Under the pieces are notes generated by a model. It made no database searches, had not been told where the DNA came from, and saw only the letters and a program-made list of their open reading frames with translations. A stretch of 32,500 nucleotides of DNA from positions 2,501 to 35,000 of the forward strand of contig JAWQFJ010028274.1 in NCBI GenBank assembly GCA_034096865.1, given 5' to 3'. The translations under genes were made by a program, and so were the position numbers. The first letter of the stretch is position 1, and each line of letters opens with the position of its first letter. Positions 1 through 21,290 of the stretch are shown here, piece by piece. Source of the DNA: Theodoxus fluviatilis (Eukaryota; Mollusca; Gastropoda; Cycloneritida; Neritidae).

Positions 1-3000
1 CCTATCTCCACCGCCCCCCCCCCCCCCCAATCTGTCTCTGTGTCTTCATTGGTCTGTCTTCCCCCCATCTGTCTGTCTCCATAGGTCTGTCTTCCCCCCA
101 TCTGTCCCTGTGTCTCCATAGCTCTGTCTTCCCCCCATCTGTCTCTGTCTCCATAGGTCTGTCTTCCCCCCATCTGTCTCTGTGTCTCCATAGATCTGTC
201 TTCCCCCCATCTGTCTCTGTGTCTCCATAGTTCTGTCTTCCCCCCATCTGTCTCTGTGTCTCCATAGTCTGTCTTCCCCCCATCTGTCTCTGTGTCTCCA
301 TAGCTCTGTCTTCCCCCCATCTGTCTCTGTGTCTCCATAGATCTGTCTTCCCCCCATCTGTCTCTGTGTCTCCATAGTTCTGTCTTCCCCCCATCTGTCT
401 CTGTGTCTCCATAGGTCTGTCTTCCCCCCATCTGTCTCTGTGTCTCCATAGGTCTGTCTTCCCCCCATCTGTCTCTGTGTCTCCATATGTCTGTCTTCCT
501 CCCATCTGTCTCTGTGTCTCCATAGGTCTGTCTTCCCTCCATCTGTCTCTGTGTCTCCATAGGTCTGTCTTCCCCCCATCTGTCCCTGTGTCTCCATAGG
601 TCTGTCTTCCCCCCATCTGTCTGTCTCCATAGGTCTGTCTTCCCCCCATCTGTCTCTGTGTCTCCATAGGTCTGTCTTCCCCCCATCTGTCTCTGTGTCT
701 CCATAGCTCTGTCTTCCCCCCATCTGTCTCTGTGTCTCCATAGGTCTGTCTTCCCCCATCTGTCTCTGTGTCTCCATAGATCTGTCTTCCCCCCATCTGT
801 CTCTGTGTCTCCATAGGTCTGTCTTCCCCCCATCTGTCTCTGTGTCTCCATAGCTCTGTCTTCCCCCCATCTGTCCCTGTGTCTCCATAGGTCTGTCTTC
901 CCCCATCTGTCTCTGTGTCTCCATAGGTCTGTCTTCCCCCCATCTGTCTCTGTGTCTCCATAGGTCTGTCTTCCCCCCATCTGTATCTGTGTCTCCATAG
1001 CTCTGTCTTCCCCCCATCTGTCTCTGTGTCTCCATAGGTCTGTCTTCCCCCCATCTGTCCCTGTGTCTCCATAGGTCTGTCTTTCCCCCATCTGTCTCTG
1101 TGTCTCCATAGGTCTGTCTTCCCCCCATCTGTCTCTGTGTCTCCATAGCTCTGTCTTCCCCCATCTGTCTCTGTGTCTCCATAGCTCTGTCTTCCCCCCA
1201 TCTGTCCCTGTGTCTCCATAGGTCTGTCTTTCCCCCATCTGTCTCTGTGTCTCCATAGCTCTGTATTCCCCCCATCTGTCTCTGTGTCTCCATAGGTCTG
1301 TCCTCCCCCCATCTGTCTCTGTGTCTCCATAGGTCTGTCTTCCCCCCATCTGTCTCTGTGTCTCCATAGCTCTGTATTCCCCCCATCTGTCTCTGTGTCT
1401 CCATAGATCTGTCTTCCCCCCATCTGTCCCTGTGTCTCCATAAGTCTGTCTTCCCCCTATCTGTCTCTGTGTCTCCATAGGTCTGTCTTCCCCCCATCTG
1501 TCTCTGTGTCTCCATAGGTCTGTCTTCCCCCCATCTGTCCCTGTGTCTCCATAGCTCTGTCTTCCCCCCATCTGTCTCTGTGTCTCCATAGGTCTGTCTT
1601 CCCCCCATCTGTCTCTGTGTCTCCATAGATCTGTCTTCCCCCCATCTGTCTGTCTCCATAGGTCTGTCTTCCCCCCATCTGTCTCTGTGTCTCCATAGAT
1701 CTGTCTTCCCCCATCTGTCTCTGTGTCTCCATAGATCTGTCTTCCCCCCATCTGTCTCTGTGTCTCCATAGCTGTGTCTTCCCCCATCTGTCTCTGTGTC
1801 TCCATATGTCTGTCTTCCCCCCATCTGTCTCTGTGTCTCCATTGGTCTGTCTTCCCCCCATCTGTCTCTGTGTCTCCATAGCTGTGTCTTCCCCCCATCT
1901 GTCCCTGTGTCTCCATAGGTCTGTCTTCCCCCCATCTGTCTCTGTGTCTCCATAGGTCTGTCTTCCCCCCATCTGTCTCTGTGTCTCCATAGGTCTGTCT
2001 CCCCCCCATCTGTCTCTGTGTCTCCATAGGTCTGTCTTCCCCCCATCTGTCTCGGTGTCTCCATAGGTCTGTCTTCCCCCCATCTGTCCCTGTGTCCATA
2101 GCTCTGTCTTCCCCCCATCTGTCTCTGTGTCTCCATAGGTCTGTCTTCCCCCCATCTGTCTCTGTGTCTCCATAGGTCTGTCTTCCCCCCATCTGTCCCT
2201 GTCTCCATAGCTCTGTCTTCCCCCCATCTGTCCCTGTGTCTCCATAGGTCTGTCTTCCCCCCATCTGTCTCTGTGTCTCCATAGGTCTGTCTTCCCCCCA
2301 TCTGTCTCTGTGTCTCCATAGGTCTGTCTTCCCCCCATCTGTCTCTGTGTCTCCATAGGTCTGTCTTCCCCCCATCTGTCTCTGTGTCTCCATAGCTCTG
2401 TCTTCCCCCATCTGTCCCTGTGTCTCCATAGGTCTGTCTTCCCCCCATCTGTCTCTGTGTCTCCATAGGTCTGTCTTCCCCCATCTGTCTCTGTGTCTCC
2501 ATAGGTCTGTCTTCCCCCCATCTGTCTCTGTGTCTCCATAGCTCTGTCTTCCCCCCATCTGTCTCTGTGTCTCCATAGGTCTGTCTTCCCCCCATCTGTC
2601 TCTGTGTCTCCATAGGTCTGTCTTCCCCCATCTGTCTCTGTGTCTCCATAGGTCTGTCTTCCCCCCATCTGTCTCTGTGTCTCCATAGCTCTGTCTTCCC
2701 CCATCTGTCTCTGTGTCTCCATAGCTCTGTCTTCCCCCCATCTGTCCCTGTGTCTCCATAGGTCTGTCTTTCCCCCATCTGTCTCTGTGTCTCCATAGGT
2801 CTGTCTTCCCCCCATCTGTCTCTGTGTCTCCATAGCTCTGTATTCCCCCCATCTGTCTCTGTGTCTCCATAGGTCTGTCTTCCCCCCATCTGTCTCTGTG
2901 TCTCCATAGCTCTGTCTTCCCCCCATCTGTCTCTGTGTCTCCATAGGTCTGTCTTCCCCCCATCTGTCTCTGTGTCTCCATAGGTCTGTCTTCCCCCCAT

Positions 3001-3786
3001 CTGTCTCTGTGTCTCCATAGCTCTGTCTTCCCCCCATCTGTCTCTGTGTCTCCATAGGTCTGTCTTCCCCCCATCTGTCTCTGTGTCTCCATAGATCTGT
3101 CTTCCCCCCATCTGTCTCTGTGTCTCCATAGGTCTGTCTTCCCCCCATCTGTCTCTGTGTCTCCATAGATCTGTCTTCCCCCCATCTGTCTCTGTGTCTC
3201 CATAGATCTGTCTTCCCCCCATTTGTCTCTGTGTCTCCATAGCTGTGTCTTCCCCCATCTGTCTCTGTGTCTCCATATGTCTGTCTTCCCCCCATCTGTC
3301 TCTGTGTCTCCATTGGTCTGTCTTCCCCCCATCTGTCCCTGTGTCTCCATAGCTCTGTCTTCCCCCCATCTGTCTCTGTGTCTCCATAGGTCTGTCTTCC
3401 CCCAGGTCTGTCTTCCCCCCATCTGTCTCTGTGTCTCCATAGGTCTGTCTTCCCCCCCCATCTGTCCCTGTGTCCATAGCTCTGTCTTCCCCCCATCTGT
3501 CCCTGTGTCTCCATAGGTCTGTCTTCCCCCCATCTGTCTCTGTGTCTCCATAGGTCTGTCTTCCCCCCATCTGTCCCTGTCTCCATAGCTCTGTCTTCCC
3601 CCCATCTGTCCCTGTGTCTCCATAGGTCTGTCTTCCCCCCATCTGTCTCTGTGTCTCCATAGGTCTGTCTTCCCCCCATCTGTCTCTGTGTCTCCATAGG
3701 TCTGTCTTCCCCCCATCTGTCTCTGTGTCTCCATAGGTCTGTCTTCCCCCCATCTGTCTCTGTGTCTCCATAGGTCTGTCCTCCCC
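1..3786. repeat. 37-bp minisatellite array, about 100 copies
   Basis: The whole left end is a head-to-tail array of a pyrimidine-rich 37-bp unit (core GTCTGTCTTCCCCCCATCTG, then TCTCTGTGTCTCCATAG). Length divided by unit gives about 102 copies, and it starts before the window. Units vary mainly at the base after CCATAG (g, c, a or t), in C-run length, in CTGTCTC versus CTGTCCC, and by short deletions. Because 37 is not a multiple of three and the minus-strand unit lacks stops, all three minus frames stay open for hundreds of codons. These are shadows of the repeat. The array ends about 0.4 kb before the TATA-like box of the tubulin gene. Confidence 0.97.
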
Positions 3787-4197
3787 ATTCCTGGGCCAGC
3801 AGCACTACGACTGAGGGCGATCCACAGTTCAGAGGTCACGTGGTCATCTGATTGAGTCCTTTCGCACTTTCCAGTCGTAAAAGGAAACGCTGATTTATTT
3901 CGTCAGCAATGCTGGCATATGGAGAGAAAAAAACTACTACTAAAAGCACCAGATGGAACTGTCTTCATCTTATTGTTCCTGCATATACAGAGGGCGAAAC
4001 TACGCTCCTCAGTCGCTGTAGTGTCATCAGATTGAGTCCATCTGCACCTTCAGTACGAGACAGGCAACGTCTCTTCATTCCCTTCAACGACATTCCTGTA
4101 TGAGACAGAACACTCTTGTCAGGGGCTGTGTAAAACGGCAACTCTCAAAAGACCTCTCTCAGTGACTTCCTCTCCTTCGGACAGAAAACTCATCAGC

Positions 4198-4207
4198 TAT
4201 AAAAAAA
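4198..4207 (+). promoter_or_regulatory. TATA-like box
   Basis: The sequence TATAAAAAAA lies about 340 bases upstream of the tubulin start codon. If used, transcription would start near 4228 and give a 5' UTR of roughly 320 bases. It could also be a chance A-rich stretch. Confidence 0.4.
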
Positions 4208-4358
4208 CACACCTCACATTGCTTTTATGAACGTGATGCAAGTAACAGTAAAAATATCGAGCCGCGTTATCTGGGTTTTAATGCCGACAGCGATATGGGG
4301 AAGTGCGAAACCACACAGAGCGACAGTTGAAATGGAGAGAAAAATTGCTTCTCTCTGC

Positions 4359-4366
4359 TGACGTCA
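4359..4366. promoter_or_regulatory. CRE palindrome TGACGTCA (first)
   Basis: A perfect 8-bp cAMP-response element, bound by CREB/ATF-family factors in animals, 181 bases before the tubulin ATG. A second identical site starts 29 bp downstream. Confidence 0.5.
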
Positions 4367-4387
4367 TGAGATGTTAACGAGCGTCGA

Positions 4388-4395
4388 TGACGTCA
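4388..4395. promoter_or_regulatory. CRE palindrome TGACGTCA (second)
   Basis: A second perfect CRE, followed by CGT to give TGACGTCACGT. Two perfect copies starting 29 bp apart, close to the 5' UTR, are unlikely to be chance in a short region. Confidence 0.5.
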
Positions 4396-4525
4396 CGTAT
4401 CCAACGGTTTCACAGTAGCCAAACACAGCAGACTGCAAAACTCATCTCCACGCCACACGGACGTTAGAGTCTCCTGCTGCCACCCTCACTGCCTCCGCCG
4501 CCATCCCCACCAGGTGTCGCCCTAG

Positions 4526-12780
<8,255 letters not shown>

Positions 12781-12984
12781 CCTGCGCGCTCTGTGAAGGC
12801 GAAAAACTGGGGAAGTGTGACTTGACACGCTTGTACTCTGACCAGCTCTGCTGTTGTTTGTGATCAGTGGTCTTGAATAGTCCACAAAGGCTAATAGGTC
12901 GTAAGACTCAGTCCATCCATCCATCCAAGATCCATGCAAACCCAGACACGGACGGGACTTGGGACAGCAGACGTGGCACCGCTC

Positions 12985-15430
12985 TCTGTGCATTCTGAAC
13001 ACAGAGATATAGTATAGTCTCAGCCACGCTGAATGCTCTCTATGCATTCTGAACACAGAGATATAGTATAGTCTCAGCCACGCTGAATGCTCTCTATGCA
13101 TTCTGAACACAGAGATATAGTATAGTCTCAGCCACGCTGAATGCTCTCTATGCATTCTGAACACAGAGATATAGTATAGTCTCAGCCACGCTGAATGCTC
13201 TCTATGCATTCTGAACACAGAGATATAGTATAGTCTCAGCCACGCTGAATGCTCTCTATGCATTCTGAACACAGAGATATAGTATAGTCTCAGCCACGCT
13301 GAATGCTCTCTATGCATTCTGAACACAGAGATATAGTATAGTCTCAGCCACGCTGAATGCTCTCTATGCATTCTGAACACAGAGATATAGTATAGTCTCA
13401 GCCACGCTGAATGCTCTCTGTGCATTCCAGCACGCTATGCTCTCTATGCACTGACACAGAGATATAGTATAGTCTCAGCCACGCTGAATCTCTTGCCTCT
13501 GACAAGTATGTCAGCCGCTGAGCCTCTGCTTGAACACAGAGATATAGTATAGTCTCAGCCACGCTGAATGCTCTCTATGCATTCTGAACACAGAGATATA
13601 GTATAGTCCAGCCACGCTGAATGCTCTCTATGCTTGACACAGATATAGTCTAGCCACGCTGAATGCTCTCTATGCATTCTGAACACAGAGATATAGTATA
13701 GTCTCAGCCACGCTGAATGCTCTCTATGCATTCTGAACACAGAGATATAGTATAGTCTCAGCCACGCTGAATGCTCTCTATGCATTCTGAACACAGAGAT
13801 ATAGTCTCAGCCACGCTGAATGCTCTCTGTGCATTCTGAACACAGAGATATAGTATAGTCTGAGCCACGCTGAATGCTCTCTATGCATTCTGAACACAGA
13901 GATATAGTATAGTCTCAGCCACGCTGAATGCTCTCTATGCATTCTGAACACAGAGATATAGTCTCAGCCACGCTGAATGCTCTCTATGCATTCTGAACAC
14001 AGAGATATAGTATAGTCTCAGCCACGCTGAATGCTCTCTATGCATTCTGAACACAGACATATAGTATAGTCTCAGCCACGCTGAATGCTCTCTGTGCATT
14101 CTGAACACAGAGATATAGTATAGTCTCAGCCACGCTGAATGCTCTCTATGCACTCTGAACACAGAGATGTAGTATAGTCTGAGCCACGCTGAATGCTCTC
14201 TATGCATTCTGAACACAGAGATATAGTATAGTCTCAGCCACGCTGAATGCTCTCTGTGCATTCTGAACACAGAGATATAGTATAGTCTCAGCCACGCTGA
14301 ATGCTCTCTATGCACTCTGAACACAGAGATATAGTATAGTCTCAGCCACGCTGAATGCTCTCTATGCATTCTGAACACAGAGATATAGTATAGTCTCAGC
14401 CACGCTGAATGCTCTCTGTGCATTCTGAACACAGAGATATAGTATAGTCTCAGCCACGCTGAATGCTCTCTATGCATTCTGAACACAGAGATATAGTATA
14501 GTCTCAGCCACGCTGAATGCTCTCTATGCACTCTGAACACAGAGATATAGTCTGAGCCACGCTGAATGCTCTCTATGCATTCTGAACACAGAGATATAGT
14601 ATAGTCTCAGCCACGCTGAATGCTCTCTATGCATTCTGAACACAGAGATATAGTATAGTCTCAGCCACGCTGAATGCTCTCTGTGCATTCTGAACACAGA
14701 GATATAGTATAGTCTCAGCCACGCTGAATGCTCTCTATGCATTCTGAACACAGAGATATAGTCTCAGCCACGCTGAATGCTCTCTATGCACTCTGAACAC
14801 AGAGATATAGTCTGAGCCACGCTGAATGCTCTCTATGCATTCTGAACACAGAGATATAGTATAGTCTCAGCCACGCTGAATGCTCTCTATGCACTCTGAA
14901 CACAGAGATATAGTCTGAGCCACGCTGAATGCTCTCTATGCATTCTGAACACAGAGATATAGTATAGTCTCAGCCACGCTGAATGCTCTCTGTGCATTCT
15001 GAACACAGAGATATAGTATAGTCTCAGCCACGCTGAATGCTCTCTATGCATTCTGAACACAGAGATATAGTCTCAGCCACGCTGAATGCTCTCTATGCAC
15101 TCTGAACACAGAGATATAGTCTGAGCCACGCTGAATGCTCTCTATGCATTCTGAACACAGAGATATAGTATAGTCTCAGCCACGCTGAATGCTCTCTATG
15201 CATTCTGAACACAGAGACATAGTATAGTCTCAGCCACGCTGAATGCTCTCTGTGCATTCTGAACACAGAGATATAGTATAGTCTCAGCCACGCTGAATGC
15301 TCTCTATGCATTCTGAACACAGAGATATAGTATAGTCTCAGCCACGCTGAATGCTCTCTGTGCATTCTGAACACAGAGATATAGTATAGTCTCAGCCACG
15401 CTGAATGCTCTCTGTGCATTCTGAACAATT
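12985..15430 (+). repeat. 54-bp satellite array, about 46 copies
   Basis: Units run GCATTCTGAACACAGAGATA, TAGTATAGTCTCAGCCACGC, TGAATGCTCTCTAT. Variants include a 5-bp shorter form lacking TATAG, GTGCATT for ATGCATT, and GCACTCTG with GTCTGAGCC. The left edge (13430-13680) is degraded with deletions. The variant order recurs, suggesting higher-order units. No coding role is supported. Confidence 0.97.
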
Positions 15431-18400
15431 CTGAACACAGAGATATACTATACTGACTGTAGTCTCAGCCACGCTGAATGCCAGTACAGCATTCTGAACA
15501 CAGAGATATACTATATTGACTATAGTCTCAGCCACGCTGAATGCCAGTACAGCATTCTGAACACAGAGATATACTATATTGACTATAGTCTCAGCCACGC
15601 TGAATGCCAGTACAGCATTCTGAACACAGAGATATACTATATTGACTGTAGTCTCAGCCACGCTGAATGCCAGTACAGCATTCTGAACACAGAGATATGC
15701 TATATTGACTGTAGTCTCAGCCACGCTGAATGCCAGTACAGCATTCTGAACACAGAGATATACTATATTGACTGTAGTCTCAGCCACGCTGAATGCCAGT
15801 ACAGCATTCTGAACACAGAGATATACTATATTGACTGTAGTCTCAGCCACGCTGAATGCCACTACAGCATTCTGAACACAGAGATATACTATATTGACTG
15901 TAGTCTCAGCCACGCTGAATGCCAGTACAGCATTCTGAACACAGAGATATACTATATTGACTGTAGTCTCAGCCACGCTGAATGCCAGTACAGCATTCTG
16001 AACACAGAGATATACTATATTGACTGTAGTCTCAGCCACGCTGAATACCAGTACAGCATTCTGAACACAGAGGTATACTATATTGACTATAGTGTCAGCC
16101 ACGCTGAATGCCAGTACAGCATTCTGAACACAGAGATATACTATATTGACTGTAGTCTCAGCCACGCTGAATGCCAGTACAGCATTCTGAACACAGAGAT
16201 ATACTATATTGACTGTAGTCTCAGCCACGCTGAATGCCAGTACAGCATTCTGAACACAGAGATATACTATATTGACTGTAGTCTCAGCCACGCTGAATGC
16301 CAGTACAGCATTCTGAACACAGAGATATACTATATTCACTGTAGTCTCAGCCACGCTGAATGCCAGTACAGCATTCTGAACACAGAGATATACTATATTG
16401 ACTGTAGTCTCAGCCACGCTGAATGCCAGTACAGCATTCTGAACACAGAGATATACTATATTGACTATAGTCTCAGCCACGCTGAATGCCAGTACAGCAT
16501 TCTGAACACAGAGATATACTATATTGACTGTAGTCTCAGCCACGCTGAATGCCAGTACAGCATTCTGAACACAGAGATATACTATATTGACTATAGTCTC
16601 AGCCACGCTGAATGCCAGTACAGCATTCTGAACACAGAGATATACTATATTGACTGTAGTCTCAGCCACGCTGAATGCCAGTACAGCATTCTGAACACAG
16701 AGATATACTATATTGACTATAGTCTCAGCCACGCTGAATGCCAGTACAGCATTCTGAACACAGAGATATACTATATTGACTATAGTCTCAGCCACGCTGA
16801 ATGCCACTACAGCATTCTGAACACAGAGATATACTATATTGACTGTAGTCTCAGCCACGCTGAATGCCAGTACAGCATTCTGAACACAGAGATATACTAT
16901 ATTGACTGTAGTCTCAGCCACGCTGAATACCAGTACAGCATTCTGAACACAGAGATATACTATATTGACTATAGTCTCAGCCACGCTGAATGCCAGTACA
17001 GCATTCTGAACACAGAGATATACTATATTGACTGTAGTCTCAGCCACGCTGAATGCCAGTACAGCATTCTGAACACAGAGATATACTATATTGACTGTAG
17101 TCTCAGCCACGCTGAATGCCAGTACAGCATTCTGAACACAGAGATATACTATATTGACTATAGTCTCAGCCACGCTGAATGCCAGTACAGCATTCTGAAC
17201 ACAGAGATATACTATATTGACTATAGTCTCAGCCACGCTGAATGCCAGTACAGCATTCTGAACACAGAGATATACTATATTGACTATAGTCTCAGCCACG
17301 CTGAATGCCAGTACAGCATTCTGAACACAGAGATATACTATATTGACTGTAGTCTCAGCCACGCTGAATGCCAGTACAGCATTCTGAACACAGAGATATA
17401 CTATATTGACTGTAGTCTCAGCCACGCTGAATGCCAGTACAGCATTCTGAACACAGAGATATACTATATTGACTATAGTCTCAGCCACGCTGAATGCCAG
17501 TACAGCATTCTGAACACAGAGATATACTATATTGACTATAGTCTCAGCCACGCTGAATGCCAGTACAGCATTCTGAACACAGAGATATACTATATTGACT
17601 GTAGTCTCAGCCACGCTGAATGCCAGTACAGCATTCTGAACACAGAGATATACTATATTGACTATAGTCTCAGCCACGCTGAATGCCAGTACAGCATTCT
17701 GAACACAGAGATATACTATATTGACTATAGTCTCAGCCACGCTGAATGCCAGTACAGCATTCTGAACACAGAGATATACTATATTGACTGTAGTCTCAGC
17801 CACGCTGAATGCCAGTACAGCATTCTGAACACAGAGATATACTATATTGACTGTAGTCTCAGCCACGCTGAATGCCAGTACAGCATTCTGAACACAGAGA
17901 TATACTATATTGACTGTAGTCTCAGCCACGCTGAATGCCAGTACAGCATTCTGAACACAGAGATATACTATATTGACTGTAGTCTCAGCCACGCTGAATG
18001 CCAGTACAGCATTCTGAACACAGAGATATACTATATTGACTGTAGTCTCAGCCACGCTGAATGCCAGTACAGCATTCTGAACACAGAGATATACTATATT
18101 GACTGTAGTCTCAGCCACGCTGAATGCCAGTACAGCATTCTGAACACAGAGATATACTATATTGACTGTAGTCTCAGCCACGCTGAATGCCAGTACAGCA
18201 TTCTGAACACAGAGATATACTATATTGACTATAGTCTCAGCCACGCTGAATGCCAGTACAGCATTCTGAACACAGAGATATACTATATTGACTGTAGTCT
18301 CAGCCACGCTGAATGCCAGTACAGCATTCTGAACACAGAGATATACTATACTGACTGTAGTCTCAGCCACGCTGAATGCCAGTACAGCATTCTGAACACA

Positions 18401-20088
18401 GAGATATACTATATTGACTGTAGTCTCAGCCACGCTGAATGCCAGTACAGCATTCTGAACACAGAGATATACTATATTGACTGTAGTCTCAGCCACGCTG
18501 AATGCCAGTACAGCATTCTGAACACAGAGATATACTATATTGACTGTAGTCTCAGCCACGCTGAATGCCAGTACAGCATTCTGAACACAGAGATATACTA
18601 TATTGACTATAGTCTCAGCCACGCTGAATGCCAGTACAGCATTCTGAACACAGAGATATACTATATTGACTGTAGTCTCAGCCACGCTGAATGCCAGTAC
18701 AGCATTCTGAACACAGAGATATACTATATTGACTATAGTCTCAGCCACGCTGAATGCCACTACAGCATTCTGAACACAGAGATATACTATATTGACTGTA
18801 GTCTCAGCCACGCTGAATGCCAGTACAGCATTCTGAACACAGAGATATACTATATTGACTGTAGTCTCAGCCACGCTGAATGCCAGTACAGCATTCTGAA
18901 CACAGAGATATACTATATTGACTGTAGTCTCAGCCACGCTGAATGCCAGTACAGCATTCTGAACACAGAGATATACTATATTGACTATAGTCTCAGCCAC
19001 GCTGAATGCCAGTACAGCATTCTGAACACAGAGATATACTATATTGACTATAGTGTCAGCCACGCTGAATGCCAGTACAGCATTCTGAACACAGAGATAT
19101 ACTATATTGACTATAGTCTCAGCCACGCTGAATGCCAGTACAGCATTCTGAACACAGAGATATACTATATTGACTGTAGTCTCAGCCACGCTGAATGCCA
19201 GTACAGCATTCTGAACACAGAGATATACTATATTCACTGTAGTCTCAGCCACGCTGAATGCCAGTACAGCATTCTGAACACAGACATATACTATATTGAC
19301 TATAGTCTCAGCCACGCTGAATGCCAGTACAGCATTCTGAACACAGAGATATACTATATTGACTATAGTCTCAGCCACGCTGAATGCCAGTACAGCATTC
19401 TGAACACAGAGATATACTATATTGACTGTAGTCTCAGCCACGCTGAATGCCAGTACAGCATTCTGAACACAGAGATATACTATATTGACTATAGTCTCAG
19501 CCACGCTGAATGCCAGTACAGCATTCTGAACACAGAGATATACTATATTGACTGTAGTCTCAGCCACGCTGAATACCAGTACAGCATTCTGAACACAGAG
19601 ATATACTATATTGACTATAGTTTCAGCCACGCTGAATGCCAGTACAGCATTCTGAACACAGAGATATACTATATTGACTGTAGTCTCAGCCACGCTGAAT
19701 GCCAGTACAGCATTCTGAACACAGAGATACACTATATTGACTATAGTCTCAGCCACGCTGAATGCCAGTACAGCATTCTGAACACAGAGATATACTATAT
19801 TGACTGTAGTCTCAGCCACGCTGAATGCCAGTACAGCATTCTGAACACAGAGATATACTATATTGACTGTAGTCTCAGCCACGCTGAATGCCAGTACAGC
19901 ATTCTGAACACAGAGATATACTATATTGACTGTAGTCTCAGCCACGCTGAATGCCAGTACAGCATTCTGAACACAGAGATATACTATATTGACTGTAGTC
20001 TCAGCCACGCTGAATGCCAGTACAGCATTCTGAACACAGAGATATACTATATTGACTGTAGTCTCAGCCACGCTGAATGCCAGTACAT
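15431..20088 (+). repeat. 63-bp satellite array, about 74 copies
   Basis: Units share GCATTCTGAACACAGAGATA and TCTCAGCCACGCTGAATGC with the 54-bp array but carry TACTATATTGACTGTAG in the middle and CAGTACA at the end. Most differences are a single G/A switch (GACTGTAG or GACTATAG). Because 63 is 21 codons and one minus frame lacks stops, about 1,600 codons remain open. The frame is a by-product of the unit length. Confidence 0.97.
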
Positions 20089-20191
20089 GCGTGTGCCAGG
20101 CGTGACTCCTGGACATGTGGGTCGAGTGCTGCGTCATCAGTTTCCAGTGGAAGCCAGAGGGACTGAGTCTAGCGTTCCCTGAAAACAACAT

Positions 20192-20304
20192 TGGGGGGAG
20201 GGGGGAGGGGGGGAGGGGGAGAGGGGGGGAGAGGGAGAGGGGGGATGGGGGGATGGGAGGGGGGGGGAGGGGGGAGGGGGAGGGGGGGAGGGGGGGAGGG
20301 GTTG
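20192..20304 (+). repeat. G-rich tract with many G4-capable runs
   Basis: About 110 bases of GGGGGAGGGGGG-type sequence with more than ten runs of four or more Gs on the + strand. It is flanked by about 100 and 175 bases of unique sequence with no gene signal. Confidence 0.9.
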
Positions 20305-20479
20305 GGTCCCTTTGCTTGCGCAGTGGAACGGAAGTTCTGGAAACACACTGTCGTCATGTCGACACTGGTGACTGACGAAACCCGCCACGTGACACAGCAA
20401 TGGCTAGAGAGTCACGTGCACTCTGAAATTATTGATTTGGAGTGATATTGCATGCGTATAATTATGTTCAACCTAACAG

Positions 20480-21290
20480 AGGAAGATGGAGAAAAAGGAG
20501 AAAAAGGAGAAAAAAGGAAAGGAGGTAAAGGAGGCAGAGGCGGCGGCGGCCGAGAAGGAGGAGGAGGAGGAGGAGGAGAGAGAGGAGAGGAGGAGGAGGA
20601 GGAGGAGGAGAGGGGATGAGAGGGAGGAGGGAGGGGGAGGGGAGAGGGAGTGAGGAGGAGAGGAGGATAGAGGAGGAGGAGGAGGAGGGAGGGAGGAGTA
20701 AAAGGAGGAGGGGAGGAGGATGAGGAGGAGGAGGAAAGGAGGAGGGAGGAGGAGGAGGGAGGGATGGGGGGAGGAGAGAAGGAGGAGGAGGAGGTGGGAG
20801 GAGATGGGAGGAGGAGGAGGAGGAGGGAGGAGGAGGAGGAGGAGGAGGGAGGGAGGGAGAGAGGGAGGAAGGGAGGAGGATAAGGAGGAGGAAGAGGAGG
20901 GGAGGAGGGAGGAGGGGAGGAGGATGAGGGAGTGAGGAGGAGGAGGAGAGAGGAGAGGAGGAGGAGGAGAGGAGGAGGAGGGATGAGGAGGCGAGGAGAG
21001 AGGAGGGAGGAGGAGGAGGAGGGGAGGCGGAGGAGGAGGGGAGGGAGGAGGGAGGAGGAGGAGGAGGAGGAGGAGGAGGAGGAGGAGGGAGGAGGAGGAG
21101 GAGGAGAGAGCGGAGGAGAGGAGGAGGAGGGAGAGGAGGGGGGAGGGGGGATGAGGGGGAGGGAGAGGAAAGGAGAGAGGAGGAGGATGGGGAGAGGAGG
21201 CAGGAAGAGGCGAAGGAGGCGGAGAGGAGGCGGAGGAGAGGAGCGGAGGAGGTGAGAGGGGAGGGGAGGAGGAGGAGGAGGAGGAGAACG
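20480..21290 (+). repeat. (AGG)n purine tract, about 0.8 kb
   Basis: Nearly uninterrupted A/G sequence on the + strand made of GGAGGA, GAGAGG and GGGAGG. Ser/Pro/Leu- or Arg/Glu/Gly-rich open frames on either strand follow from this composition. Confidence 0.95.

Noticed and set aside
2..3805. Three very long minus-strand open frames (about 480, 1,240 and 780 codons)
   Set aside because: All three are the same 37-bp unit read in three phases; the unit lacks stops and is not a multiple of three. There is no start region, domain or splice signal.
3909..4103. 64-codon + strand open frame upstream of tubulin
   Set aside because: No recognisable domain, lies in the promoter region and overlaps the imperfect direct duplication.
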